A stretch of 64,000 nt of DNA from Paracoccus onubensis (lineage in GTDB: Bacteria; Pseudomonadota; Alphaproteobacteria; Rhodobacterales; Rhodobacteraceae): positions 248,001 to 312,000 of the forward strand of contig NZ_QZCG01000003.1 of the NCBI RefSeq assembly GCF_003591515.1, given 5' to 3'. Positions 8,065 through 16,649 of this stretch are shown here, one piece after another. Each line of letters opens with the position of its first letter. The first letter of the stretch is position 1. The notes beneath the pieces were generated by a model that did no database searches, had not been told where the DNA came from, and saw nothing but the letters and a program-made list of their open reading frames with translations. The position numbers and the translations under genes are program-made.

Positions 8065-8428
8065 CGGATCGGAAATGCACAGTCAAAAGGGTTGAGGCTT
8101 GGCCGGCGTACCGGTCGCGCCGACATCGCCTGTTCGAACCCACCCTTTGACGAAGGTTCTGGCATATCACCCTGTCTGCATGGCGGGATGATTGGGTTCG
8201 CCTATGAATGCATGCGTATTATTCATTGGATGATGCATGCCGCCTTGTGCAAGCTGTTCTTGTCGAACAAGACATCTCGCTTATCCCGAGGCATCCAGAC
8301 GGCAACCTGCAAATCATCCGGTCACGTATCGGTCGCCTGTCCAGATCGGGACAGGCCGGTGATCGCGCATGCTGATTTCCGGGTTGCGGAAAATGCTCTG
8401 GCGACCTCCCGACCTGAAAGGAAGACAA
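8065..8428. other. Promoter region of the formate dehydrogenase gene
   Basis: A 364-base non-coding stretch between the LysR gene and fdh. It contains the perfect dyad ATGAAT-N11-ATTCAT (8204-8226), a nearby ATGATGCATG (8229-8238), and a small inverted repeat TCTTGT-CGA-ACAAGA near 8258-8272. The sequence TTCGAACC near 8140 resembles a tRNA T-loop but no tRNA fold surrounds it. Confidence 0.5.
8204..8226. promoter_or_regulatory. LysR-type operator candidate upstream of fdh
   Basis: ATGAAT (8204-8209) and ATTCAT (8221-8226) form perfect 6-base arms around an 11-base spacer, the classic LysR-box geometry. It lies about 200 bases upstream of the fdh start and downstream of a LysR gene, so it is a natural target for that regulator. 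Confidence 0.5.
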
Positions 8429-9634
8429 ATGGCCAAGGTAGTATGCGTTCTTTACGACGATCCGGTTGATGGGCATCCGACCTCATATGCCCGTGACGAC
8501 CTGCCGAAGATCGATCAATATCCCGATGGCCAGACCCTGCCTTCGCCCAAAGCGATCGATTTTCAGCCCGGTGAGATGCTGGGCTCGGTCTCGGGTGAGC
8601 TGGGCTTGCGGAAATATGTCGAATCCCTGGGGCATGAATTTGTCGTAACCTCGTCGAAAGACGGTCCTGATTCCGAACTGGAAAAGCATCTTGCCGATGC
8701 CGAGATCGTCATCTCACAACCGTTCTGGCCTGCCTATCTGACCGCCGAACGCATCGCCAAGGCGCCCAGGCTGAAACTGGCTCTGACCGCCGGGATCGGT
8801 TCGGATCATGTCGATTTGCAAGCCGCGATGGATAACGACGTCACCGTGGCCGAGGTCACCTATTGCAACTCGATCTCGGTGGCCGAGCATGTCTGCATGA
8901 TGATCCTGGGCCTCGTGCGCAACTATATCCCTTCTTACAACTGGGTGATGAAGGGCGGCTGGAATATCGCCGATTGCGTGGCGCGGTCCTATGATGTCGA
9001 GGGCATGCATGTGGGCACGGTTGCGGCCGGGCGCATCGGCCTGGCGGTGCTGAGACGGCTGAAGCCCTTTGACATGCATCTGCATTATAACGACCGCCAC
9101 CGGCTGCCGGAAGCGGTGGAAAAGGAACTGGGCCTGACCTGGCATGCCACCCGTGAAGAGCTTTACGGGGCTTGCGACGTGGTGACGCTGAACTGCCCGC
9201 TGCATCCCGAAACCGAGCATATGATCAATGACGAGACGCTGAAACTGTTCAAGCGCGGCGCCTATCTGGTCAATACCGCCCGCGGCAAGCTGTGCGACCG
9301 CGACTCCATTGCCCGGGCGCTGGAAAGCGGACAATTGGCGGGTTACGCGGGCGATGTGTGGTTCCCCCAGCCAGCGCCGCAGGACCATCCGTGGCGGACC
9401 ATGCCGAATCATGGCATGACGCCGCATATATCGGGCACCTCGCTATCGGCGCAGGCGCGCTATGCCGCGGGCACGCGCGAGATCCTCGAATGCCATTTCG
9501 AGGGCCGCCCGATCCGCGACGAATACCTGATCGTGCAGGGCGGTAATCTGGCCGGAGTCGGGGCGCATTCCTATTCCAAAGGGAACGCCACCGGTGGGTC
9601 CGAGGAAGCCGCGAAATTCGAAAAGGTCAAATAA
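8429..9634 (+). CDS. fdh: NAD-dependent formate dehydrogenase
   Basis: A 401-residue D-2-hydroxyacid dehydrogenase-type formate dehydrogenase (formate + NAD+ to CO2 + NADH), metal-free and soluble. It is extremely like the well-known Pseudomonas sp. 101 enzyme: same start (MAKVVCVLYDDPVDG) and the same end region (IVQGGNLAGVGAHSYSKG). The NAD-binding stretch GTVAAGRIG and the NAD-selecting Asp in NDRHRLPE are present. The catalytic Arg is in NTARGKLCDRD and the catalytic His in MTPHISGTS. The ATG at 8429 has AAAGGAAGA upstream and gives the family length; an in-frame ATG at 8369 is too early. The enzyme could oxidise formate from PurU or from methylotrophic substrates and supply NADH. An HPP-family protein gene follows at 64 bases. 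Confidence 0.98.
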   Translation: MAKVVCVLYDDPVDGHPTSYARDDLPKIDQYPDGQTLPSPKAIDFQPGEMLGSVSGELGLRKYVESLGHEFVVTSSKDGPDSELEKHLADAEIVISQPFWPAYLTAERIAKAPRLKLALTAGIGSDHVDLQAAMDNDVTVAEVTYCNSISVAEHVCMMILGLVRNYIPSYNWVMKGGWNIADCVARSYDVEGMHVGTVAAGRIGLAVLRRLKPFDMHLHYNDRHRLPEAVEKELGLTWHATREELYGACDVVTLNCPLHPETEHMINDETLKLFKRGAYLVNTARGKLCDRDSIARALESGQLAGYAGDVWFPQPAPQDHPWRTMPNHGMTPHISGTSLSAQARYAAGTREILECHFEGRPIRDEYLIVQGGNLAGVGAHSYSKGNATGGSEEAAKFEKVK

Positions 9635-9697
9635 GCAGCAAACAGACGGGCTCGCGTAGGATGACTGCGCGGGCCATTCATTTGTCCGGAAGATAAA

Positions 9698-10213
9698 ATG
9701 TCATATGATACCGAAGCCACTCCCGCCGCATCGCCTGCCGGCGCGCTTGCAGCCCATATCCGCAAGGCCGGCCCTCTCGCCCTGATTTCGGGGCTGGGCG
9801 GCGCGCTTGCCATCTGGGCCCTGGCGATGCTGACGCAGTCGCTGGAACAGGCACTGCTGATCGCTCCGTTCGGGGCAAGCTGCGTTCTGCTATTCGCGCT
9901 CCCCTCCAGCCCGCTGGCACAGCCGCGCAATGTGATCGGCGGGCATTTCCTGTCGGCTCTGGTGGGGCTGCTGGTCCTGATGCTGGTGGGTGACGGCGCT
10001 TTGGCCTGCGGGATCGGTGTCGGTCTGGCGATCGCGGTCATGCAGATCACCGGCACCGTTCACCCGCCCGCCGGAGGCAACCCGCTGGTGGTCATTCTGA
10101 CCGGAGCAGGCTGGTCCTTTCTGGCGGTGCCGGTTCTGGCCGGAACGATCGCGCTGGTTGCATTGGCCTGGGCCTATCATCAGACCATCTCCAAACGCAG
10201 CTACCCCGGTTGA
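9698..10213 (+). CDS. HPP-family integral membrane protein
   Basis: A 171-residue protein with about five hydrophobic segments and the HPP family signatures: LIAPFGASCVLLFALPSSPL, QPRNVIGGHF, and the name motif in GTVHPPAGGNPL. Members are inner-membrane proteins; a chloroplast and cyanobacterial branch transports nitrite, but bacterial members are mostly uncharacterised. It follows fdh by 64 bases and may be cotranscribed. A role in anion (possibly formate) handling is tempting but unsupported. A repeat element follows the gene. Confidence 0.88.
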   Translation: MSYDTEATPAASPAGALAAHIRKAGPLALISGLGGALAIWALAMLTQSLEQALLIAPFGASCVLLFALPSSPLAQPRNVIGGHFLSALVGLLVLMLVGDGALACGIGVGLAIAVMQITGTVHPPAGGNPLVVILTGAGWSFLAVPVLAGTIALVALAWAYHQTISKRSYPG

Positions 10214-10283
10214 ACGGTGAGACCGGGGAACCGGAGCGTGTCGGGTGGAATCGGAAACGCCGTTATTTGCGCCCCGCGACGGC

Positions 10284-10330
10284 CGGGGGCGCTGCCCCCT
10301 GGACCCCCGAGGTATTTGGACAAAGAAGAA
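10284..10330 (+). repeat. Dispersed hairpin element, copy 1
   Basis: A GGGGGC-GCT-GCCCCC hairpin followed by GGACCCCCGAGGTATTTGG and ACAAAGAAGAA. The same element occurs inverted at 18155-18201 and 57446-57492. This copy lies between the convergent HPP-family and glcF genes, and the other two also lie between convergent genes. It fits a bidirectional terminator or a REP-like unit. Confidence 0.85.
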
Positions 10331-10477
10331 GCAGAGGAAGACGCGAAGCCGGGCGGGCGTGGCATGCTTCGGAGACGATGATCGGAGACCTTCCACCGTG
10401 CCTGAAACAATCCCGCATCATCTGCGTTTGATCCCGCGGCCCTCGGCCCGCCTGCTCTTCCGGCAGGCGGGAGGGGA

Positions 10478-11782
10478 TCACGACGCCAAACCTGCCGCTT
10501 CCAATCCCTGCGGGATGGATCCTCCGGTCGCCCAGTCCAGTAATTCGACGGTGTGGACGACCGGCACGGCGGTTCCCGATCCGATCTGCATCATGCAGCC
10601 GATATTCCCCGCACTGATCACCTGCGGCTGCAACGCTTCGAGTGTGTCGACCTTGCGGGATTTCAATTCACCGGAGATTTCGGGCTGCATCAGGTTATAG
10701 GTCCCCGCCGATCCGCAGCAGATATGGCTGTCCTGCGGTTCGACGATCTCGAAACCCGCCTGCGCCAGAAGCTCTTTCGGGGTCGCCCTGATCTGCTGGC
10801 CATGCTGCAGCGAGCAGGCGGCATGATAGGCGACGCGCAGCGGTCTTGCATGGGTGGCGCTGCGCAGGCCGATATCGGCCATCACTTCGGTGATATCCTT
10901 AGCGAGCCCCGCGATTCTTGCTGCGTCTGTGGCCAGAGGGTTGCCCTGGAACATATGGCCATAATCCTTGACCGTGGTGCCGCAGCCCGAGGTGTTGATG
11001 ATCACGGCATCCAGCCCTTTGCCGTCAAGCTCTGCCGTCAGAGCACGGATATTCGCGGCGGCCATCGCATGGCTTTCATCGGTCCGGCCCATATGGTGGG
11101 TTAATGCTCCGCAGCAACCGATCCCTTTCGGGATCACCACCTCGCAGCCATGACGGCGCAGCAGGCTGATGGTGGCGCGATTGATAGCCGGGTCGAGAAC
11201 CCGCTGCGCGCAGCCGGTCAAAAGGGCGACGCGCCGGATCGGCTTGCCGTCGGCCGGGTAAATCTGCGGCTCGTCTCCGCGATCGGCCCGCGGGATGTTG
11301 CGCGGCGCCATGTCCAGCATCGCCCGCAGCCGCGCGTCGGGCAGGAAGCGGCGGAAGGGACGGGCGATCCCCGCGCCGGTCAGGGCAAGCCGGAACCGCG
11401 CCGGATAGGGCAATATTCGTGACAGCAGCCAGCGCAAGGCGCGCTCGAACGGGGGGCGGCGGTAATGCTGTTCGATATATTCGCGGGCGTGATCCACCAG
11501 ATGCATGTAATCCACGCCCGAGGGGCAGGTGGTCATGCAGGACAGGCAGGACAGGCAGCGGTCGATATGCCTGACGGTCTTGTCGTCGGGCACCCGGTTG
11601 TTTTCCAGCATGTCCTTGATCAGGTAGATGCGTCCGCGCGGGCTGTCCAACTCGTCCCCAAGGATCTTGTAGGTCGGGCAGGTCGCCGTGCAGAAGCCGC
11701 AATGGACGCAGGACCGCAGGATCTCGTTCGAGCGGGCCGTGGTGGGATCGGCAAGCTGTTCCGGGGTGAAGCTCGTCTGCAT
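10478..11782 (-). CDS. glcF: Glycolate oxidase iron-sulfur subunit
   Basis: A 434-residue GlcF. Two N-terminal 4Fe-4S motifs are present (CVHCGFCTATCPTY at about residues 25-38 and CLSCLSCMTTCPSG at about 75-90). Two CCG domains follow (GIGCCGALTHH and SHICCGSAGTY). GlcDEF oxidises glycolate to glyoxylate and passes electrons to the respiratory chain. The gene starts one base after the glcE stop, so the three genes form a tight glcD-glcE-glcF operon. Confidence 0.95.
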   Translation of the reverse strand: MQTSFTPEQLADPTTARSNEILRSCVHCGFCTATCPTYKILGDELDSPRGRIYLIKDMLENNRVPDDKTVRHIDRCLSCLSCMTTCPSGVDYMHLVDHAREYIEQHYRRPPFERALRWLLSRILPYPARFRLALTGAGIARPFRRFLPDARLRAMLDMAPRNIPRADRGDEPQIYPADGKPIRRVALLTGCAQRVLDPAINRATISLLRRHGCEVVIPKGIGCCGALTHHMGRTDESHAMAAANIRALTAELDGKGLDAVIINTSGCGTTVKDYGHMFQGNPLATDAARIAGLAKDITEVMADIGLRSATHARPLRVAYHAACSLQHGQQIRATPKELLAQAGFEIVEPQDSHICCGSAGTYNLMQPEISGELKSRKVDTLEALQPQVISAGNIGCMMQIGSGTAVPVVHTVELLDWATGGSIPQGLEAAGLAS

Positions 11783-11783
11783 G

Positions 11784-12905
11784 TCAACTGTCCATCAGGC
11801 CGGGGTTGAGGATGCCCGCCGGATCGAAGCGGCGACGCAATTCCTGTGAAAGGCGCGTGATCGCGGGCGCTTCGGGCGGGAAGGCGGGGCCGGGGACACC
11901 ACCGCGCCTGACAAGCGTGGCGTGAGGGGCGATCTGGCGGAGAGAGCTTGCCTCGCCCGGCCCGCAATACCAGATCAGCCCGCCGCCCCAGTCCAGCGAA
12001 ACCTGTCCGCCGAGATCGTGTAATCTCGCGACGATGGCAGCGGCATCCGTGGGTTTGACGAGGATCCGCCACAAAGGCAGATCGCCGGCAAAATGGGCGA
12101 CATCACGCAGTCCGCGCCAAAGTTCCCGGGTGGCGGCCCCGTCCAGAGTCTGGATGTCATGAGCGCCGAACATCTCAAGCAGGCGCTGTTGGCGATATTC
12201 GACCTGCGGCGGCAGCCCTTCGATCCGCAACCATGCGGTGCCGTCAAGAAATGCCGCGCCGGAGACCTCGTAGGGCGTGGCGAGAGCCTTCGAGAAAATG
12301 CCAAGCGCCCGCAGCTCATCGATGCCATGAAAGCCCAGCGTCGCCCGGGCCTGCGCATGGGGCAGCGTCTTGATCGCCACTTCGGTCAATACGCCAAGAG
12401 TGCCATGAGATCCGCATAACAGCCGGGACAGGTCGAGGCCGGTGACATTCTTCATCACCCGTCCGCCATTTCGCAGAATCCGGCCCGGCCCATCGACAAA
12501 TCGTAGGCCAAGAAGGTGATCCCTGCACGCACCGGTTCTGATCCGGCGCGGCCCAGACGCATTGGCGGCAATCGCTCCGCCGATCGTCGGTATGCCCCGG
12601 CCACCCAGTACCCCCCTGAGATCGGGCGGTTCGAAAGCCAGCGACTGGCCCTCGGCCTCCAGCATCGCCTCGATCTCGGGCAGCGGGGTGCCGGCGCGGG
12701 CGATCAGCGTCATCTCGCCCGGTTCATAGGTCACGACACCCGAGATCGCGGAAACGTCCAGCGGAGTTCCGGCGATATGCGCGGTCTCGGTGCGGGTGCC
12801 GCCGCCAAGAATGCGCAGCGGCTGGCGGTCCCCGGATGCGGCAGTCAGGATTTCGGAAAGCTCTGCTTCATCCGCAGGCGCAAGCTGATCGATGATGGTA
12901 GTCAT
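11784..12905 (-). CDS. glcE: Glycolate oxidase FAD-binding subunit
   Basis: A 373-residue GlcE with an FAD-binding type 4 domain at about residues 1-180, including RGVLGGRGIPTIGGAIAAN and GRVMKNVTGLDLSRLLCGSH. The C-terminal part is short compared with GlcD. The ATG at 12905 overlaps the glcD stop as ATGA, which fixes the start and indicates translational coupling; an upstream in-frame start at 12974 would lie inside glcD. It assembles with GlcD and GlcF. Confidence 0.94.
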   Translation of the reverse strand: MTTIIDQLAPADEAELSEILTAASGDRQPLRILGGGTRTETAHIAGTPLDVSAISGVVTYEPGEMTLIARAGTPLPEIEAMLEAEGQSLAFEPPDLRGVLGGRGIPTIGGAIAANASGPRRIRTGACRDHLLGLRFVDGPGRILRNGGRVMKNVTGLDLSRLLCGSHGTLGVLTEVAIKTLPHAQARATLGFHGIDELRALGIFSKALATPYEVSGAAFLDGTAWLRIEGLPPQVEYRQQRLLEMFGAHDIQTLDGAATRELWRGLRDVAHFAGDLPLWRILVKPTDAAAIVARLHDLGGQVSLDWGGGLIWYCGPGEASSLRQIAPHATLVRRGGVPGPAFPPEAPAITRLSQELRRRFDPAGILNPGLMDS

Positions 12906-14353
12906 TCCGCAGCCCTCTGACGATAACGGGCAGAGGACTCCAGGGGAAAGACCTTGGCCGGGTTCAGAAGCCATGCGGGATCGAACACGTCCTTGACCTC
13001 CATCTGGATCGCAAGATCATCGGGATCGTATTGCGCTGTCATCAGATCGCGCTTTTCGATCCCCACGCCATGCTCTCCGGTCAGACAGCCGCCGACTTCG
13101 ACGCAAAGCCGCAGAATGTCGGCGCCGAACGCCTCGGCCCGTTCAAGCTGTCCGGGCTCATTCGCGTTGAACAGGATCAGCGGGTGCATATTCCCGTCGC
13201 CGGCGTGAAAGACATTCGCGACTTCCAGCCCGTGTTCCTTCGACAATTCGCCGATCCGCCGCAGCGTATGGGGAAGCTGCCCGACCGGCACGGTTCCGTC
13301 GAGGCAGATGTAATCACCCAGCCGCCCCATCGCGCCGAATGCCGATTTCCGGCCCTTCCAGATGGCCAGCGCGTCATCGGCATTGCGGCTTTCGCGGAAT
13401 TCCACCGGGTTCAGTGCATCCGCGATTTCGCGGATATGGGCGATCTGGACGGCGATTTCGTCGGGTGAACCTTCGACTTCGACGATCAGCACGGCGGGGC
13501 AATCGGGATAACCGGCTTTGGCGAAGTTTTCGACCGCGCGGAGACAGGGCTCATCCATATATTCGATCGCAACCGGCAGCACGCCAGAGCGAATGATCCG
13601 CGCCACGCATTCCCCGGCCACCTCGGCGCTGTCGAAGCCGATCAGGACCGGGCGGGCGCCTTCGGGACGTGGCAGGATCCGCAGCACTGCCTCGGTGACG
13701 ATGCCAAGCTGGCCCTCTGATCCGCAAAGCAGACCCAGCAGATCCAGACCCGCCGCACCTGCCTGCGGGCCGCCAAATTCGACGATCTCGCCCGAGGTCA
13801 GAACCACGGTTGCGCCCATCAGGTTGTTCGTGGTGACACCGTATTTCAGGCAATGCGCGCCGCCTGAATTCATGGCGATATTCCCCGCGATCGTGCATGC
13901 AAGCTGCGATGAGGGGTCGGGCGCGTAAAAGAAGCCATGAGGTGCCAGCACCTCGCTGACGGACAGGTTGGTGACGCCGGTCTGAACGCGCATGAAACGG
14001 TTGTCGGTATCGATTTCCAGCACATCGCGCAGCCGGGCCGTCCCGATCACCACGCAATCCGCCGTGGGCAGCGCACCGCCTGCCAGCGACGTGCCCGCCC
14101 CTCGGGGAACCACGGGCACGCCCATATCCGAACAGACCCGCATGGCGGCCGCGACCTCGGCCGTCGAGCGCGGCAGCACGACCGCAAGCGGCGGGCAGCG
14201 ATAGGCGGTCAGAGCGTCGCATTCATAGGCGCGGGTCTCGTTGCCGTCCGAAATGACTGTGTCTTCCGGCAGCACCTCGCGCAGCGCCGCGACGATCTGC
14301 GCTGCGCGCGCCAATATGGTACTGTCGGGCTGGGGCATGATGATGCCGGACAT
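12902..14353 (-). CDS. glcD: Glycolate oxidase subunit, FAD-linked
   Basis: A 483-residue GlcD. The FAD-binding type 4 domain covers about residues 40-220 (VVPRGAGTSLAGGALP, CTIAGNIAMNSGGAHC, LLCGSEGQLGIVTEA). The FAD-oxidase C domain follows, with NVFHAGDGNMHPLILF and GEHGVGIEKRDLM. I choose the ATG at 14353 rather than a TTG at 14359, because AGGAAGAGG sits six bases before the ATG. It is the first gene of glcDEF and diverges from a GntR regulator across a 90-base promoter region with a palindrome. Confidence 0.95.
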   Translation of the reverse strand: MSGIIMPQPDSTILARAAQIVAALREVLPEDTVISDGNETRAYECDALTAYRCPPLAVVLPRSTAEVAAAMRVCSDMGVPVVPRGAGTSLAGGALPTADCVVIGTARLRDVLEIDTDNRFMRVQTGVTNLSVSEVLAPHGFFYAPDPSSQLACTIAGNIAMNSGGAHCLKYGVTTNNLMGATVVLTSGEIVEFGGPQAGAAGLDLLGLLCGSEGQLGIVTEAVLRILPRPEGARPVLIGFDSAEVAGECVARIIRSGVLPVAIEYMDEPCLRAVENFAKAGYPDCPAVLIVEVEGSPDEIAVQIAHIREIADALNPVEFRESRNADDALAIWKGRKSAFGAMGRLGDYICLDGTVPVGQLPHTLRRIGELSKEHGLEVANVFHAGDGNMHPLILFNANEPGQLERAEAFGADILRLCVEVGGCLTGEHGVGIEKRDLMTAQYDPDDLAIQMEVKDVFDPAWLLNPAKVFPLESSARYRQRAAE

Positions 14354-14390
14354 GGGCAACCTCTTCCTGGCGATATCTCTTGGTAAAATA

Positions 14391-14411
14391 ATTTGACCAC
14401 GCCTGTCAAAT
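14391..14411. promoter_or_regulatory. Palindromic operator candidate between glcD and the GntR gene
   Basis: ATTTGAC (14391-14397) and GTCAAAT (14405-14411) are perfect 7-base arms around CACGCCT. A further half-site, GTCAAA, lies about 20 bases downstream toward the GntR gene. The position, in the short divergent promoter region, suits autoregulation plus control of glcDEF by the adjacent FadR-type protein. Confidence 0.6.
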
Positions 14412-14443
14412 AGGTTTCTCTGTCAAAGGATCAGGAGAATGCG

Positions 14444-15214
14444 ATGTCCGGCACGACGATAAAATCCACCAAGGCCGCCGAAAGCGTGGCCCGGCATATC
14501 GAAACGCTGATTATCGAGGGCACATTGCGCTCCGGAGAGGCCTTGCTGCCCGAACGGGAACTGGCGAAACGCCTGAATGTGTCGCGTCCGACCCTGCGCG
14601 ACGGGTTGAAGACCTTGCAGGACAGGGGGCTGCTGCGGCAGGAAGGAAACAGGGGGCTGCGGGTCGCCGCTCTGGGTGCCGGGGCGATCACCGATCCCTT
14701 GCTTGAATTGCTGGCCGGACGCGAGGAACTGGCGGATGATTACCTTGAATTCCGCGATATCGTCGAATGTCAGGCCGCTGCGCTGGCTGCGGAACGCGCC
14801 AATGAGGTCGATCTGCGCCGTATCCGCGCCTGTCTTGAACGGATCGACCGGGCCTATGCTGCCGCCGATCCCGACGAAGAGGCGGAAGCCGATGCCGAGT
14901 TGCACCAACTGATCTATGAGGCAAGCCACAATCTTGTGCTGCTTCAGATTATGCGGGCCCTGTCGGGCGGTCTGCGCCGTGACGTGATCCAGAACCGGGG
15001 GCGCATGTTTACCCTGCCGCATACCCGCGACCGGCTGCGCGAGCAGCATCACGCCATAGCGGCCGCAATCATTGCCGGAAAGCAGGACGCGGCCCAGGTC
15101 GCCGCCCATCAGCATCTGGGCTATGTTCGCGAAAGCCTGCACCGCCTTCGCGACAGCGAGGCAAAACTGGCCGTATCGAACCGCCGCGATACCGGGGGCG
15201 GACTGACGGGTTGA
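14444..15214 (+). CDS. glcC: GntR-family (FadR subfamily) regulator, GlcC-like
   Basis: A 256-residue protein with a GntR helix-turn-helix at residues 10-75 (LLPERELAKRLNVSRPTLRD, GLKTLQDRGLLRQ). A FCD ligand domain lies at about 95-220; its metal-binding residues include the E/D-rich DAELHQLIYEASHN segment and EQHHAIAAAI. Divergent from glcDEF, it is best read as the glycolate-responsive regulator GlcC. PdhR/LldR relatives are similar, so the effector is inferred from context. AGGAG lies upstream of the ATG. Confidence 0.87.
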   Translation: MSGTTIKSTKAAESVARHIETLIIEGTLRSGEALLPERELAKRLNVSRPTLRDGLKTLQDRGLLRQEGNRGLRVAALGAGAITDPLLELLAGREELADDYLEFRDIVECQAAALAAERANEVDLRRIRACLERIDRAYAAADPDEEAEADAELHQLIYEASHNLVLLQIMRALSGGLRRDVIQNRGRMFTLPHTRDRLREQHHAIAAAIIAGKQDAAQVAAHQHLGYVRESLHRLRDSEAKLAVSNRRDTGGGLTG

Positions 15215-15477
15215 GGCGTAGTCAGGCCCATGCAGGGTTCGGTCTTCAACACCGGCATCTCCATAATCATCCGGAGTCGAGCAACGCCCGATCGCATCAC
15301 AATGCAGGCGCTTTGATGACATTAACCTGCGGGCAAGGCTTCCTGCGGGGTTGCGATATAAACCACTGACCACGATCGCCGGGCAGCGGTCCGCGGTGGG
15401 GCGCTGCCTGGTTCCAGGACAATATTCGCTTGCCGGAAAGCATGGTTAACGTATTCTTTCCCCTAAAGGAGTTGTTA

Positions 15478-15699
15478 ATGCGTGGGATGTTTTTCCTGGC
15501 CGCTCTCGTTGCCAGCCCGGCCTTCGGGCAGGACTGCCATCCTAGTTATCAGGGGGAATGTGTTCCCATTGCATCGGATGTCGATTGTGCAAGTGGAAGC
15601 GGAAACGGTCCCGAATATGTAGCGGGACCGGTTCAGGTTACCGGTCCGGATGAATATGATCTTGACCGGGACGGGAACGGTATCGGTTGCGAAGGCTGA
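15478..15699 (+). CDS. Secreted Excalibur-domain protein
   Basis: A 73-residue protein with a signal peptide (MRGMFFLAALVASPAFGQ, cleavage likely after AFG) and a C-terminal Excalibur-type calcium-binding motif (YDLDRDGNGIGCE), preceded by paired Cys. The ATG at 15478 has AAAGGAG seven bases upstream; an in-frame TTG at 15430 is rejected for lack of a site. Excalibur domains occur in secreted or envelope proteins; this one has no partner domain. The 260 bases before it hold no gene. Confidence 0.8.
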   Translation: MRGMFFLAALVASPAFGQDCHPSYQGECVPIASDVDCASGSGNGPEYVAGPVQVTGPDEYDLDRDGNGIGCEG

Positions 15700-15746
15700 T
15701 CATTCTGTGCCGGTCGTGCCGGAAAAAAGATTCGTCCTTCCGGCGA

Positions 15747-16547
15747 TCAGCCCAGATCGGGGAAAAACCGCTCGGACGGCGTGAAGATCTCGCAGCCATT
15801 CGCGGTGACGCCTATTGAATGCTCGAATTGCGCCGACAGCGATTTGTCGCGGGTCACGGCGGTCCAGTCATCGGAAAGGGTCTTGGTCTCGGGGCGGCCG
15901 AGATTGATCATCGGCTCGATGGTGAAGAACATGCCCTCTTCCAGGACCGGGCCTTTGCCCGCTCGCCCGAAATGCAGCACATTCGGCGGCGCGTGGAAGC
16001 TTTGGCCCAGCCCATGACCGCAGAAATCGCGGACGACGGACATGCGATGCCCCTCGGCATAGGTCTGGATCGCCGCGCCGATATCGCCGAAAGTGGCACC
16101 GGGCCGGACGGCCTCGATGCCCTTCATCAGCGAATCATGGGTGACCCGGATCAGCCTTTGCGCCTTGATCGGAGCTTTCCCGGCCACATACATGCGGCTT
16201 GTATCGCCATACCACCCATCGACGATGACTGTGACGTCGATATTCAGGATATCACCGTCCTTCAGGGTCTTCTGACCCGGGATGCCGTGACAGACGACGT
16301 GATTGACGCTGATGCAGCTGGCATGCTGATAGCCGCGATATCCGATCGTGGCCGAGGTGGCGCCAAGCTCCGTGACCCGGTTGCGGATGAAATCGTCCAG
16401 TGCCGCTGTGGTCTCGCCCGGCTCGACCAGCGGCCCGACCTCGTCAAGGATTTGCGAGGCCATGGCCCCGGCCTTGCGCATGCCCGCGAAATCCTCGGCG
16501 GCATGGATGCGGATACCCTCTTTGGTGATGCGGCTTGCGTCGTTCAT
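15747..16547 (-). CDS. map: Methionine aminopeptidase, type I
   Basis: A 266-residue MetAP of normal length that removes initiator Met from nascent chains. The metal ligands are visible: two Asp in NIDVTVIVDGWYGDTSRMY, His in GHGLGQSFH, Glu in FTIEPMI and Glu in QFEHSIG. The ATG at 16547 has AAAGGAC upstream; longer in-frame starts near 16655 run into the divergent CinA-type gene. It is monocistronic, about 100 bases from that gene. Confidence 0.96.
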   Translation of the reverse strand: MNDASRITKEGIRIHAAEDFAGMRKAGAMASQILDEVGPLVEPGETTAALDDFIRNRVTELGATSATIGYRGYQHASCISVNHVVCHGIPGQKTLKDGDILNIDVTVIVDGWYGDTSRMYVAGKAPIKAQRLIRVTHDSLMKGIEAVRPGATFGDIGAAIQTYAEGHRMSVVRDFCGHGLGQSFHAPPNVLHFGRAGKGPVLEEGMFFTIEPMINLGRPETKTLSDDWTAVTRDKSLSAQFEHSIGVTANGCEIFTPSERFFPDLG

Positions 16548-16649
16548 CGGCTGTCCTTTCTTCTGTGGGCAAAGATAGTCGCGCCGCCCCACTTGTTCCA
16601 GCCCCATACGGCAGCATAGAAGAATGGGGCAGCAGCAAGGGGCAATGCC

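Noticed and set aside
8080..8150. tRNA-like TTCGAACC motif downstream of the LysR gene
   Set aside because: The bases around it do not form a T-stem, acceptor stem or anticodon arm.
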